NCBI GenBank assembly: GCA_003254905.1
Contig: QANU01108823.1
Location: 19,940 to 83,939, forward strand
Origin: Nissolia schottii
Taxonomy: Eukaryota; Streptophyta; Magnoliopsida; Fabales; Fabaceae
DNA: 64,000 nucleotides
Direction of reading: 5' to 3'
Shown here piece by piece: positions 25,651 through 38,065 of the stretch. A model generated the notes under the pieces. The model saw nothing but the letters and a program-made list of their open reading frames with translations. It had not been told where the DNA came from and ran no database searches. The position numbers and the translations under genes were made by a program. Position 1 is the first letter of the stretch; each line of letters opens with the position of its first letter.

Positions 25651-27074
25651 AAGCATATTTTGTACTTGAAGTATATAAAAAACTTTAATAAAATTTTTTT
25701 ATATTATTCCTTAGTTTATTGATACTCATTTTACATCACGTGCTAGTGAATAAAGGTTAAAGTTTGAATTAGTGAAGCACAAGAAAGGACTATATTCTTA
25801 ATTTGTTATAAGAATTGTGTTATTTCAACTCTTGAAATGGGTGATACCTATTTCATCTCTCTTATACTTTGTTAATTTTGTATTGTTTTGATTATAAGAA
25901 TCTCTTGACTCTTTTAAATTTTAATGAAGTCGTTTTCTCTTCCCTTTTATAAAATACATCAAAATGATGTTGTTCTCAACTAAATTCAGATGGGGATTAA
26001 GTTATTTGGAACCTACTACATCAAGTGGTGGTATTCAGGCATCATTCAAGCGTTCAACGGCAACTGGCAGTGTTTTGGAGTGTTGGTGGGATACCAGCAA
26101 ATCCACTTCAACGTTCAATTCAGCATTAGAATTAAGAGGGGTGTTTAGATTAGAATGATTTTGCACCTTATCAAATTGTGGAGTTGATATCATACGGAGG
26201 GTTCACCTCTGGAAACATAAGGGATTAACATCGGATCTTAGGGTGAACCACCTGACCATGTTTTGGACCTGACCGACCTTAGAGGATCGGGTCGGGTCAA
26301 ATTTTTTTTTGATTAGGTGCCCACTTGATCCGCAACCCATTTGGGTTGGGTCGGGTCAGCATGTGACCTGCCATTTTAAAAAAAAAAATCATTTTTTAAA
26401 ATAAAAGTATATTTTTTTAATTAAAAATATATATTATGTTTTGATGCATAAAATAATTTTAAGCCAAAAAAATCTAATAACAAAATAAAAAAAAGTTTTT
26501 TTTAAAATATATAAAATAATAAAAGTAATAAAATAATAAAATAAATGGTCGGTCGGGTTAGTTTTGACAAGTTAGACTCGACATCTGACCCAACACAAGT
26601 GATAGGTCTGACCATTAATAGTTGGCGGAATATGTAAGCCAGTGTATAATTTTGTTTAATATTTCCTGTAGCTGACCATTAATTAGAATGACGAGCCTTT
26701 AGAACATGCTTCCAATGAAGTTATAGTTATGAAAAAATAAGAGAGGGACCAAATGAATGTGACCAACTGGATGAGCTGGAACGAAGTTTCCCATGCTAGA
26801 GATACACCCATATACCAATTCTCACATACATATAATGTTTGGGACCGTAGGACTTGTAACCTCCGAGTCCCATCATTACTGCAAACTTTAATTTGATGGC
26901 AATCTTCCACCCTCTCTTCAAAAGACTTGGATAAAATTTGTTCAATAAAGTTTGGTTGGTTTTTATTATGAGAAAAGAGTGCTATTTTAACATCAAACTT
27001 AATGATAACCTTAATTCCTTTCTTTTGAATTAAGAACTTAAAAAAGTTGTTTGCATTAACATAAAAACACACTT
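25651..27074. other. no gene seen; GGGTCGGGTC repeats
   Basis: AT-rich DNA. Between 26240 and 26600 there are GACCTGACC, GGGTCGGGTC and GGGTTGGGTCGGGTC motifs in both orientations, a common pattern in plant repeats. A 64-codon frame at 25964-26158 has no recognised similarity. Confidence -1.
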
Positions 27075-27153
27075 TAAGGTAGCGTTTGGTAAGCATCTTG
27101 GGACAGAAAATACGGTAGTCTCTTGTGTCCTTCCATTTTAGAGGTACAGTAGA

Positions 27154-27426
27154 TGTAACACCCCTACTAACTGTCCACGCTATAGTCGTAAGTAAAGCTC
27201 ACAGGGTTGTTATCTGCTTTGGTTGGGTTATTTCTAGCCCCTACTTTTAGCTTTGCAAATATTTATTACGCGACAATACGGACCATTTTGAAACCTATTT
27301 CCCTTTCTTTATTAACTCATAAACTAGGAGCCGTGCATGTTCAAGGAATCATATAGATATGCGAGAAATAGATTCCAAATGGACTTAAGCGATAATTACA
27401 CTATGGGATATTTATACAGAAGATCT

Positions 27427-27465
<39 letters not shown>

Positions 27466-29851
27466 CAATCATCTGGTCCATAACACAATTACATCTTTGA
27501 GTATTAATACATAATTACACGCAATGCACACAATCGTTAATGGCTGATTCAGACCATTTAACTATTACAGAGTACAAAACAATAGTCGCCGTCATATGTG
27601 GATGAATAGGGCTAGCTCTTGTTGTTCCTCTGGGATCCTCCGACCTCAAGACCTCCAGTCATTCGGTGCTTCCTCTTAGGTATACCATTCGTGCTCGCTT
27701 GGAACCATAAAGGATTGGGGCTGAGAACACTTGCGTCCTCAATAGGGTCTTTTGGGGCATAACTACTCGTTTCTTTACTCAATTATGATTCCGCCGCTCA
27801 GGGGTCTCTAGGTGGCACAGTTGCACTAAATCCCTACTTGTTATTATCCGTTCTAGTCTTGAGCAGCGTTATCTATATTACTAGGTGATCAAGGGAATCT
27901 AATCTTGCTTTACCTATTTATAGGTTCTTGCACTTTCTATTCCTAATCTTCTGAGTATTGTGTCCTCGGGTCATGTACTCATGCAACCTATACCTTGGTA
28001 GGGCAACCTTGTGATACTATTTCACTTGACATGCCCGAACACATAGATACATATACATATCTATACATAGTTACTTACGTAGCACTCCATCACATATCTT
28101 ATGCATGAGGGGATCTGAGCTCTTTTACGCGTCTTGCCAGGCTTGCCTCACGGTGTCGCCTTACTCTTGATCTGACTGTTGGTCTACACCTCCTCATACA
28201 CCTTGGGACTCGTCCCCTGGTGGTGTACGAATCAACCTTATCTGTTTGTTCCTTGAGGTAACATGACATCACCCGCTCACTGGGTGGCGAAGGTCTGCCC
28301 TGACAACGAGATCAAAAGCAGACAAAAGTCTGACTGGCTGTTCTGTTCTTCTTTTGCGTGTACATAGACTTGCCGAGAGAGGGCTTCCCTGCTAATATAA
28401 ATAAGTTCTATCTTCCAGGTATTCTGAACCCTCGGTGGTTAGAACCTGTCTTAAGACTTTTTTAAACTTTGTGTTTTCCATAAGTTCATTCTTCATCTTT
28501 GAAATGCTTAGGTGACATACTTCTAGCGTGTTAAGGTTGCCCTAACGTCCTATGACAACCAAATCCTCATGATGCATGTTCACAAGTACAACACGTAGCT
28601 CCACAATCATTCTTAATATACAGGTAAACCATATGGCTAAGTGCTTGTTGAAACCTGCAGATCCATGAAAGTTCATGGGTTGCCTAAAAGTTTTGCTCGT
28701 GGGATCTAGTCACTTAGGGTTTCAGGCCGCTCATCGCCCTATCTAAGCCGCTCAGCGGACCCTGAATCCTCATAGTCACAGACCTGAAGTTCACATGAGC
28801 CACAAACCTGAGAACCCTGAAACTAGTCAAGCCGCTCAGTGCCCTTGTTAGGTCGCTCAGCGCCTTGGGCGTGTTTCAGCACCACAGACTTGCTTCGTTT
28901 TACTTCTTGCACAATCTTTCAAAACCAATCTCAAGCACAAATTCTAGGGTTTTCACCACCCTTTCCATCAAGCACAATATCATATGTTCTAAGTCAAAGG
29001 AAACACAAAATCATTCAGGTATCATAACCCTAACTTTTTTCACATAATCCATGGTATTTTACTTTAATCGCATAAGCAAACATAAGACCACCTAGAGGTG
29101 ATTCAAGCTAACTTTACCCACGTTCTAGAGGTGCTAGTGATGGTGATGGTGGTAAGGAAACGCTTCCACGAGTGCTTGGCTTCTCCCGCTAACTTCGAGC
29201 TATGGCAGCGTAACAATAGAGCATGCGAACGGAATGTGTTTTGGAGAGACCGGATGAATGAAAAATGAAAGCTAAGGGTAGCTATTTATAGGCCTAAGGC
29301 CATGGCTATAGGGCCATTATTGGCCACAAAAATTGATGGAAAAAGAAAAAGGAAATTAAAATAAAAATAAAAGGATAAACATGCTTAGGTGGAGCCTTGT
29401 CATCTTTGACTTGGTGGATTGGCTTTTACTTTGGTGTGTGTGTGTGGCTTCCGTGAGGCTGATGGCCTTTGGCCATGGAGCCCAATTTTCAGTCTGGTTT
29501 GATCATGTTTGGTTGTTCCCTATTCGGGTGCTTCGTGTACGGCTGTTCGAAAAATATTTCAATCACACCATCGTGATCTACTAATTTTGCTAGTGAGGAA
29601 AGTTCATCCAAGGTATTTGTAAATTTATTTTCATAAAAGTGTTCTTTACGGATACCTTTGATGCACAATTAAATTCCGGTGACGAAAGGTAATAAATCCG
29701 GTGTCTGCGGATTTTCGCAAAATTGCGAACTATTACCTTAATTGGTATTTTTAAGGAATAAAATTGAGAGTTAAAATTCTAGCCTAATTATTTTACTTAT
29801 ATATATTTATTATGTGAAATCTTTGTAAGGGGAAAAAATTGGGATGTTACA
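27154..29851 (-). mobile_element. solo LTR of the TGTAACA family, target duplication GTAGA
   Basis: TGTAACACCCCTACTAACTG to TTGGGATGTTACA, 2698 bp. GTAGA at 27149-27153 and 29852-29856 is a perfect target duplication. It carries CCGCTCAGCG-type motifs at 28725-28865 and an AT microsatellite at 27431-27461. Confidence -1.
29282..29291 (-). promoter_or_regulatory. LTR TATA box
   Basis: Minus strand CTATAAATAG about 560 bp from the sense start of the LTR, matching the other copies. Confidence -1.
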
Positions 29852-30070
29852 GTAGAGACGCGTTCCTCACGTCCTAGGCATTTCTTCTGTATTTTTCTTT
29901 TTTACATGTATAAAAATGAGTTGAAAATATTATCTTAATACAAAGACAATTTTAAGTTTTATGTTTTTGTCTCATTCTTTAAACATGTTTTTGTCTTCAT
30001 TGTCTTCGTATTTTATGTCAAGATACACTTACCAAACACTGCCTAAATGATTCATTTTTAATTGGTACTT

Positions 30071-32345
30071 TGTAACACCCTAGCTAGTTGCTTACGCTTA
30101 AGTCTCAAACTTTGCTCACTAGGTTGTTATCTGATTTGGTTGTGATACTTTTAGCCATTTATTATTTGTGAAATACTTGTTATGCAGAAAATATGGACCA
30201 ATTTAAAACTTTTTCTTTTTATAGAATATGGCATAAAATAGGAGTCGCGCTTAAGATAGAACATATGAAACAAGCGATAAAGCCTTGGGTGTAACGATAA
30301 TTAGGCAAGCATGAAGACAATCAGATAACTAAGCAAACATGTGGTCCTTCATATACATCAATAATAATTTACATATATCACCTAGAATCTCATCCATTGA
30401 TTCCGTACAAAACATCACGTCACAGTAAACGGTACATCCTTTCCTGTGGTCCCATCACAGCTCATCTCAGACCCGGTGACAACGTAAATCCACATTCTGG
30501 CTTCCAGAATCGTTCTCTCGCTGCTTAGTGGAGTGACCCTCATATGTTCCTGGAGTCATAAACGAATGGCGGTGAGAATGTCGCGTTCTCAGTGGGAAAC
30601 CTTTAGCGTCGGGGATTTCTTATTACTTCAGTTATGATCCATGCCGCTTAGGAGATCTCTATGTGTCAAAGTATACTAAAATCTTTACTTATTATTATTA
30701 TTATTATTATTCATGCTAGTCCTGAGTAACTTTACCTATTTTACTAGGTGACTGAGTTCTTCTAATCTTTGCCCTAGTTATTAGGGAAACTTATTCATAT
30801 CGTAACCTGTAGACGTACTTTAGGATTCTCTTATACATAACTTATACATAAATCATATACATATGCATGAGGGAATACGGGATTCTCTTACATGCCCTGT
30901 GGCTGCATCCTTCTTGTTATAATATGTCCTCCTCCTTTGTAGTTGTGGCCGTTCAGCTACAATCTTCTTCGGTTTCCGTATCCTTGACGACCAGGCAACG
31001 CTATAACTTGAGTGGTAGCAAACCACGAGTGAAAAATGGCATACTTCATCAATAAATGGTAGGGAATAACCATCCTACTTGTGGGGTGGCGAGGGGCCTG
31101 CCCTATAGACGCGACTAGGAGTGGACACGTTCTCTCTGGCCTGCCCTATCGACGCAACCAAGAGTGTACTTTTCACTTTCTGGCTTGCCCTATCGACGCG
31201 ACTAGAAGTGTACTTTCACTTTTCGGCCTGCCCTACCGACGAGACTAGAAATGTATTCGTTAGCACTTTGTGAAGTTACGTCATTGAGTATTCATCTTTT
31301 CCTTTAACTTTTAACATAAAATCAGGTCTAAGCTTGCGTTCATATCGTTAACCAATCCATCTTATGGGACTGGCGAAGGGCTTGTCCATAGACGTGCCAA
31401 GAGAGGGAATTTTCCTATTCATATAGCTAGGTTCATCTTCAAGGTATTTCGAACCCGTTGTGGCCGGTACCTTCTTAAGATCTTCACTTATTCCCTATGT
31501 TCAATTATGAGCTTGTCATAATTATGTGATCATTTGTCTAGTTATCTAAGGCTGTCCTAACATTCTAATGACAACCCATTTCCTCATGATGCATAATAAT
31601 AGAAATATAGCACATAGAGCATAGTAACTATCATAACCTAAAAACTACGGAGTAACAATGCTTTTTCTTCGATTTCTGTCAGAATTTTAGTTATCAAAAA
31701 CCCGAAGGGTCCAAAACTTCACCCCATGGTTTCTGCTAGCCCTAAGCTCGTTTATCACACTTAGAAACTCATATTTTGAACCAAAATTTTGGAATTACAA
31801 TTTTACCCTTTTCCCCTCAATGCCGATTGTTTTTACCCAAAAAACCTAATTTTCTTTGGAATTTTAGTTCTCAATAACCTGAAGAGCTCAAGACTTTGCT
31901 TTAAGGTTTTTGATAGTTTTAAACCCATTTTTAATGAAAACCAACCCAGTTTTTCAATCCCTTTTTCAAAAATTCTCAGTTTGCCCTTGCTCGCCCGAAA
32001 GCGTCGCTTTGCTTGAGAAATTCGACAGGGCTCCAAAAATCATAGAACTTAACAACCCCACTAGATTTTTTGTGTAGATTCAAAAAATGATGTCAGTTTT
32101 TCATGATTAAAATACCAGAATATAGTTCCTATTCAAACTCGTTATTTTCCTATTTTATCCCTATGTATACTTAAATTATGACAGTTTTCTAGAGTGCTCT
32201 GATGCTCTAAGTTCCAGGAAAACACTGGCAGTTTTCCTAGATAGATAAACACTGCAGTTTTCCAGGAAAACAAAAACAACATTAACATCATAAACATAAC
32301 ATAGATCACACAATAACATTTATTTTTATCAATTATTTACGTATG
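30071..32345 (-). mobile_element. truncated LTR of the TGTAACA family
   Basis: Begins TGTAACACCCTAGCTAGTTGC and follows its relatives through GTCATAAACGAATGG (30553) and TCCTCATGATGCATAATAAT (31583). From about 31660 it carries a different R-region filler with repeated GAATTTTAGTT.TCAA units. It stops before the TATA box and sense start, at about 32345, where CACTA sequence begins. Because one end is missing, no target duplication can be tested (left flank TACTT). Confidence -1.
31096..31268. repeat. 43-bp minisatellite inside the LTR
   Basis: Four units beginning GGCCTGCCCTAT.GACGCGACTAG, each 43-44 bp, with modest divergence. Single copies of the same unit occur in related LTRs. Confidence -1.
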
Positions 32346-32359
32346 CTGCATTTGAACAA

Positions 32360-32879
32360 GCTTTTTTGGAGGTGTAGACTCAGCAGACGTAGAGTGCACC
32401 CCCTAGCAGTGTGCCCACTCCCGTGGATGAGGAGGAGATATGGAACCGCGTGTCCAGAGGCCAAAACCGTAATCGGGTTTACGGCCGAGGCTCACAGCTG
32501 ACTGTTAATGTTAGGGGGCGAAGGTAGATCTGCTTCTGGGTCTACTACGGGTACACCAGTAGAGTCTGACGAGCTCCGGGAGAGAATGTTCAAGATGAAC
32601 CAAGAGTTGCATAATCAGGTGTTGAGGTGGGAGGAGGAAAAGTAGAGGTAGAAAGCGAAAAAGAAGAAATTAAAGGATAAATTAAATGAGAAACTAAAGG
32701 AGAATATGAGGAAGCAAAGAGAACATCTAAACCAAGTTCTCCAGGGTTTTATGCAAGCCTTCAGTGGGTCCACACTGGGAAGGAGCAGCACGCATCATCC
32801 CGGGCTAGAGCTTCCCGCCTCCTCCTCCCCCTCCTCTTCTTCGTCTTCCGAGAGCGAAGATACCTTCCCGTCGATTTAG
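32360..32879 (+). pseudogene. CACTA second gene (TNPA/Ptta-like) remnant
   Basis: EEIWNRVSRGQNRNRVYGRGSQ (32429-32494) matches the conserved block of plant En/Spm second-ORF proteins. After a stop at 32525 the continuing product lies in a shifted frame: a coiled-coil-like ELRERMFKMNQELHNQV, a Lys-rich segment with two stops, then a serine-rich acidic tail (SSSSSSESEDTFPS) ending at 32879. Stops and a frameshift make it non-functional. It lies upstream of the TNP2 remnant with a subterminal array in between, an unusual order. Confidence -1.
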
Positions 32880-33237
32880 GAGAATAAATTTTTAGTTTGT
32901 TAAGTTTAAACTTTTTAAATAATGTAATATTAAAGTTTTTGTCATTTTTGATAAATATATGGGTTTTATTCGATTAGAAGTTTTTTTTGTTTTTTCAATT
33001 TTGTTAAATTGATAATGTATATGTTATATGTAAAGTGTATTTGTACATAAAATAAATTAAATTGCTAACTAACAAGTAATAATAAACAATAATTAAAATA
33101 ACAAGTAAAAGTCATGTAGGATATTAAAAATAATTATCAAGTAATAATAAATAATAATAAACATACATCGTTAAAATAATAACATACGGGTAATAATGAT
33201 TGTTGAGAGTTTTACCGTGGAGATATCTGACGGTAAG

Positions 33238-34923
33238 TGATAAGGGGATTTTGTACCCTATTTTATTATTCTATAAATGAACAAATGCATACTAGAAATG
33301 TGTGATTTTAATACTTAATCAATATGTTTTACACATTATCCTCTTTTGTGAGAAATTGAGAAAACGGCAAGCTCAAGCATTGTTTTAATCTTAGAATTTA
33401 ATGTGTATATTTCTTTTGTAGTTTTCTATTTTAATTGTAGGAAATGAATGTTCAAGAGGATCATTGAAGATATGAAGAGAAGATTGGGACCAGCGAATGC
33501 TAGATCAAATTCAAAAAGAATTGGTTAAAAGATGAGATTTATAATATACGCTAAGTTGGATGCAAGCAGAATTAAAAGAAGAATTAATCCCTGAAGAATG
33601 GAGCAAAGGGCAAAAGAGAAAAAAAGAAGCAAAATGGCGAAATCAGAAAGCAAGCTGCTCAGCGATAAAACACAGGCCGCTTAGCGCATAAGACGACAAA
33701 GATCACTCAGCGGTAGTACCTTAGCCGCTGAGCGATCGTGCCACCGGAGCCACTTGCAGCCGCCACATTTATTGCGCCGCCTGGCGCCAGCCTGGATTGC
33801 GGCGCCGCCTCTACAAAAGGCTGCCGGCGCATTTATGACGACAGCCTGTAGCCGCCGGAGATGACCAAACCGCTCAGCGATTACACCTTGCCGCTCAGCG
33901 AAAACGCCTAAACCGCTCAGCGATGGTACTAAACCGCTGAACAGTGCCCTCGAATTTTGGCCTATAAATAGAAGGCCAAGGCATTCACTTGAAGATCATC
34001 CAAGTTCATCTAACCTTAGAGAACTTCATACTCCTCCTCTACTTCTATTGTCTACACTTTTTCCTTTTTATTTTGTGCACTTTAGGTTTATGTTAGTAGT
34101 GCTTTGTTAGAAGTCCTTCAAGAATTGTTGGAACGTTAGCTTTGACAACGCAAGCTTCCAAAGGTTTGCGAAGTTCTTCCGTATTGTATTCAGGTTCTAT
34201 TACTTCAATTCTCCGTTATCTTCTACTTTTTCCTTCTCTTTCTTTATTATGAGTATTTATCCTCCACCCATGGAGGAGTAGTTCCTTAATATCTTGCATG
34301 CGGTAACTCTAGATTAGGATTAATTCGAGGTCTTGTGCTTAATGTTTATTCATGATTTGTTCCGCCCTTAATTAGTAATATAGCGATTGCATGTTATTGG
34401 TTAGGGTTAATTCTAGGTTAATAGATCTTGATGATTGTATGATTTATTAAACTATGATAAGGGACTTTTGGGGAACTAATTAGATTTAATTGGGTTGTAC
34501 AATTGGTACATAATTAATATGGGTTTTAATGCTGAGATCTTAGTTTTAATTCCTGTATTAATAAATGCTTAGGGGATTGACGATCGTAGTCTCTTAAGTG
34601 AATTACGTATTAGTTAGAGATTTCAACTAACAAACAACATCCTCTCCTATGAATAATTAATTAGGAACCGATGACAATTAATCCTTGATCTAGAAATGCC
34701 GTATGCAGGATATTGCTTTTATCATTGTTGACTTACTCTCGTTTTAATTTCTCTTTATTCATCAAACCAAACCCCCCGATTTAGTTAAACTTTTAATTGG
34801 TTCTAAATTGCTTCCTTGAGAGACGACCTAGGTTAGCCCCTTTACTACATTTTTGGGGTTTTCTTAGTTTATAAATTATTATTTGATCGCGCACTAAAAT
34901 TAACGACGTTTTGGTGAATGTCA
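33238..34923 (+). mobile_element. solo LTR of a different gypsy family, target duplication GTAAG
   Basis: Begins TGATAAGGGGATTTTGTACC and ends TTTTGGTGAATGTCA (1686 bp), with GTAAG at 33233-33237 and 34924-34928. The end pattern (GATCGCGCACTAAAATTAACGACG) resembles the Tat/Athila/Ogre side of Ty3/gypsy; this lineage call is tentative. It contains a GC-rich block (33650-33960) of CCGCTCAGCG-type motifs. Confidence -1.
33962..33971 (+). promoter_or_regulatory. TATA box of the second LTR family
   Basis: CTATAAATAG directly follows the CCGCTCAGCG block. Here the motifs are upstream of the TATA box, unlike in the TGTAACA family where they are downstream. Confidence -1.
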
Positions 34924-34928
34924 GTAAG

Positions 34929-35360
34929 CTCAACATAGTGGCATTGGGTTTAGGGTTTAGGATTTAGGATATTACCATCAGATATCACAGACGGTAAATT
35001 TAAACCCAAACGAAGCGTTTTGTGATATTCATTACCGTCGGCTGATACTGACGATAACAAAATCAAAACGCAGCATTTGTGCTTTGCCATGGAACGCTAT
35101 GTTTGGACAAATTTCTTACCGTCAGTGGTTGTAACACCGACGGTAATGAAATTTTTTGGAGGTAAATATTTGCGCCTTATTTTTAGTTACCGTGTGAATA
35201 TCCGACTGTAATCCTTGATTATAAACGCTGCATTTTGGGGAGCTAATTACCGTCGGATGTATCCGACGATAATAGGTTTAATTAAACATTGCATTTTATA
35301 CGTCATTATTACCGGCGGTTTTTTACTTTTACCAACGGTCGTGTCCGATAGTAATGTCTC
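34929..35360. repeat. CACTA left subterminal array
   Basis: About ten copies of TTACCGTCGG-like and CCGACGGTAA-like motifs in both orientations, spaced 15-60 bp. They continue the array at 33205-33237 after removal of the solo LTR and one GTAAG. Confidence -1.
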
Positions 35361-36130
35361 AAACTAGAACACTTAAGTGAATTTCCTTTCTCTTCTTCTC
35401 ATTTTCTTCTTCCTCTCTTCTCTTCCCACCACCACCATTCCACTGCTTTCCTCTCGTTGCCGCCGTAGCCACCACCACTACCATCAACATGTATGTATTA
35501 TGTATATATAAATATATTGTGTATATAGTATGTATATATGTATATAGTATGTATGCATTGTGTATATATGTGTATATGTGTATATGTATATATGTATATT
35601 ATGTATATATTATGTATATATGTATATATTATGTATATAGTATTATGTATGTATTAGTATTATGTATATTATGTATGAATGCATTATGTATATATGAAAT
35701 ATATTATGTATTTTTCGTCTATGTTAGGATATGAGCTTGTAACAAGCTACTAATATAATTGCTATTAGCATTGTACCTTAATTACGGGATTGAAGATTAA
35801 AGGAGATTGAACAAGGACATTGAGTGCACAAGACTATTTTAAAAGAACTACCGCAACGACAATTAGGTATGTCTTTAACTTAATTATTATTAGGATAAAG
35901 ACTTATTTTCTTAGGATAGATTTGTAGGATTGGAGTTGTATGGCTGTACTGGGGGAAGGAACGCTTAGTGTTTCTTTCCGATATTGTTTGGATTGATATG
36001 CTGGCAACGGTGATTGTATGTTGTTTGCGGAGATTAGAGGATCTATGTTTTATAATGGTTTAGGAAATATTGTGCGGAATTGATGTATAATAAGAAGATT
36101 AAAGTACTTGAAAATCGTTAAGTTCACATC
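35361..36130 (+). other. CACTA leader region with ATGTATAT-type repeats
   Basis: A pyrimidine-rich stretch (CTTCTTCTCATTTTC, CCACCACCACCATTCC) looks like a 5' untranslated leader. It is followed by an imperfect TATGTATA repeat (35484-35705). Then comes exon-like sequence with a donor CAATTAG|GTATGT near 35865. The intron beginning there holds the solo LTR at 36131. Confidence -1.
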
Positions 36131-36764
36131 TGTAACATCCCACTTTTTCCTTAGCAAGCATTTCACAGGATAGATACCTATATAAGCCTTTATATGGGTT
36201 AAGAACGTAGAAACATGAAACCTTAGGCAAAAATGTCTATAGAATTTATTCTGCTCAGTTTCGCAAAATTTTGCTGACACTAGATTGATTCCTCTTGGCC
36301 CTCAGAATTGGGTGGTATATCTAAAAATATCTGTAAAACGAAATTCTGCTCAGTTTCATATGATTCCTAAGGTTACAGAGTTTAGCAGAATGTCTAAAGT
36401 CTCTAGAAACCATACCTTTACAAAGGAAAAGGTTACAAATACGTTATATTAGCCCCAAACCCTCACTAGGAAAATTAGGAGATCACGGAAAGACGGCCAA
36501 AATATTTTTTGGACGGCCGTACGCGAAGCACTCGGACAACGTACGACAAAACACGATCAAATGGGACTGGAAAGTGGGCCCACGGTCTTGGAAGATCAAC
36601 TCTCTCACATTTTCTCTTTCCTAACCAGAACCACACATTTCAGTCAAATAGTTAAAGTTGACTAATCGTTGACTCATCGTTCTTATCCGTTTATTTTATT
36701 TTCTTTTTCCTTTTTCATTTTTAGTTTGTGGCCCAAATTGGCCAAGGCCACACGACCTCCTAGC

Positions 36765-36774
36765 CTATAAATAG
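36765..36774 (+). promoter_or_regulatory. LTR TATA box
   Basis: CTATAAATAG about 635 bp into the LTR, equivalent to 13231. Confidence -1.
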
Positions 36775-37845
36775 GCCCTCATTATTTTTCATTTGCACAC
36801 TTTCTCATCTTCCCCAAGTCTCTGCTCAAAATTCGTTCCGTTCGGAGACCCTGCCGTTACGCTGTCGAAAACTAGAGAACTAGACAGGGAAGCCACATAC
36901 TCTAGGGAAACCTTACCTTACCTTCATAACCATCTCCAAGACTCCAAGAAAGTGGGTAAACCTAAGCTTTCCCACCTCCTTGGTGGCTTCTATGTGATTA
37001 TTTTGCTTATGTGCTCATACTATGTCATATGTTAGAAATGTTAGGCTAAAGATGTATGGTTAGTTTTCATAGGTTATCTGAGCTGAATATTGTTGTATTG
37101 TGAATGTCGAAACTTGTGGTGAAGCCCCAAGAAGCAGCCATGGGAACAGTTTGAAAGGAATGCAAGAAAACAAAGGAGGAACCCTAAGTCACACTCAGGG
37201 CGCTGAGCGGCCTAGGGTATAAACTTTAGAAAAAGATTTGAAACTAATCTGTGACTAGGTTGAGTCTAGGGACCGCTAAGCGGCCCCAAGGGACGGTTGA
37301 GCGGCCTGAAACGTGGTTGCTTCATGGAATTCGGTACAGGGGTGACGAAGTGACCCGGGAGTTCTCGGGGTTGTTGCACAACCCAGCGAGCTCTAGGTCA
37401 CTAAGCTAATCTGTACCAGGGAAATGAAGTTTATGAAAGTTATCTTAGGCCGCATGTTTCCAACAACACTTGCCCGTACGACTTATGTGCAAACCTAAAT
37501 ATGATTATGTGTCTTGATAAAGCATGCATCATGAGGATTGTAGATCACTAGAGGGTATCACCTAATGAATAAAAGATCATAATGGAACGTAGGGAACAAG
37601 GGGAGATGCTAAAGAAAAAGATAATGTGTAAGTTCTGGTTGTTGTTATGAAACAGGGGTGGCAGATAGGGCAGAGGGTGTACGGTCTACTTCCTGCTTAG
37701 CCACGATGGCGGCCATCGCCACCGGGTAAGAAGGTGAAGTTTTGTTGCCTTGAGGAACAGACAGTGAAGGTAGGTCGTACATCGCCATGGGGACGACGGT
37801 CCTAAGGTGTGCGAGGAAGTATTGGACTGGTGACGGCAATGATCC

Positions 37846-38065
37846 CATGCCCAAGCGTTCATGATGATAGATACCATGCCCAAGTGTGCATGATGAATGA
37901 CATGATATCACGCCCAAGTGTGAATGATGAATGGTCCCATGCATTGATACCGTTCCTAATCGGCATGATGAACAACCCTCTGCATTGATACCATGCCTAG
38001 TGTGCATGATGAACTATCCCATGCCTGGCGTGCATGGTGGAATGATTCTTGCGCAACATATGCGT
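37846..38065. repeat. imperfect minisatellite with GCATGATGAA cores
   Basis: About six units of roughly 35-40 bp built on ATGCCCAAGTGTGCATGATGAA. Related LTRs carry one or two units at this place. Confidence -1.

Larger units (their letters stand above)
27078..30043. mobile_element. PIF/Harbinger-type MITE split by a solo LTR
   Basis: Ends are GGTAGCGTTTGGTAAG at the left and, on the minus strand from the right, GGCAGTGTTTGGTAAG. TAA flanks both ends (27075-27077, 30044-30046), the 3-bp target typical of PIF/Harbinger. Removing the inserted LTR and one copy of its duplication leaves 263 bp, a usual MITE length. Confidence -1.

Noticed and set aside
26683..27096. 137-codon minus-strand frame
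   Set aside because: No recognisable motif, runs into the MITE terminus, and codon content looks random; could not be supported as a gene.
35489..35734. 81-codon frame rich in Tyr, Ile and Cys
   Set aside because: Product of the TATGTATA simple repeat.
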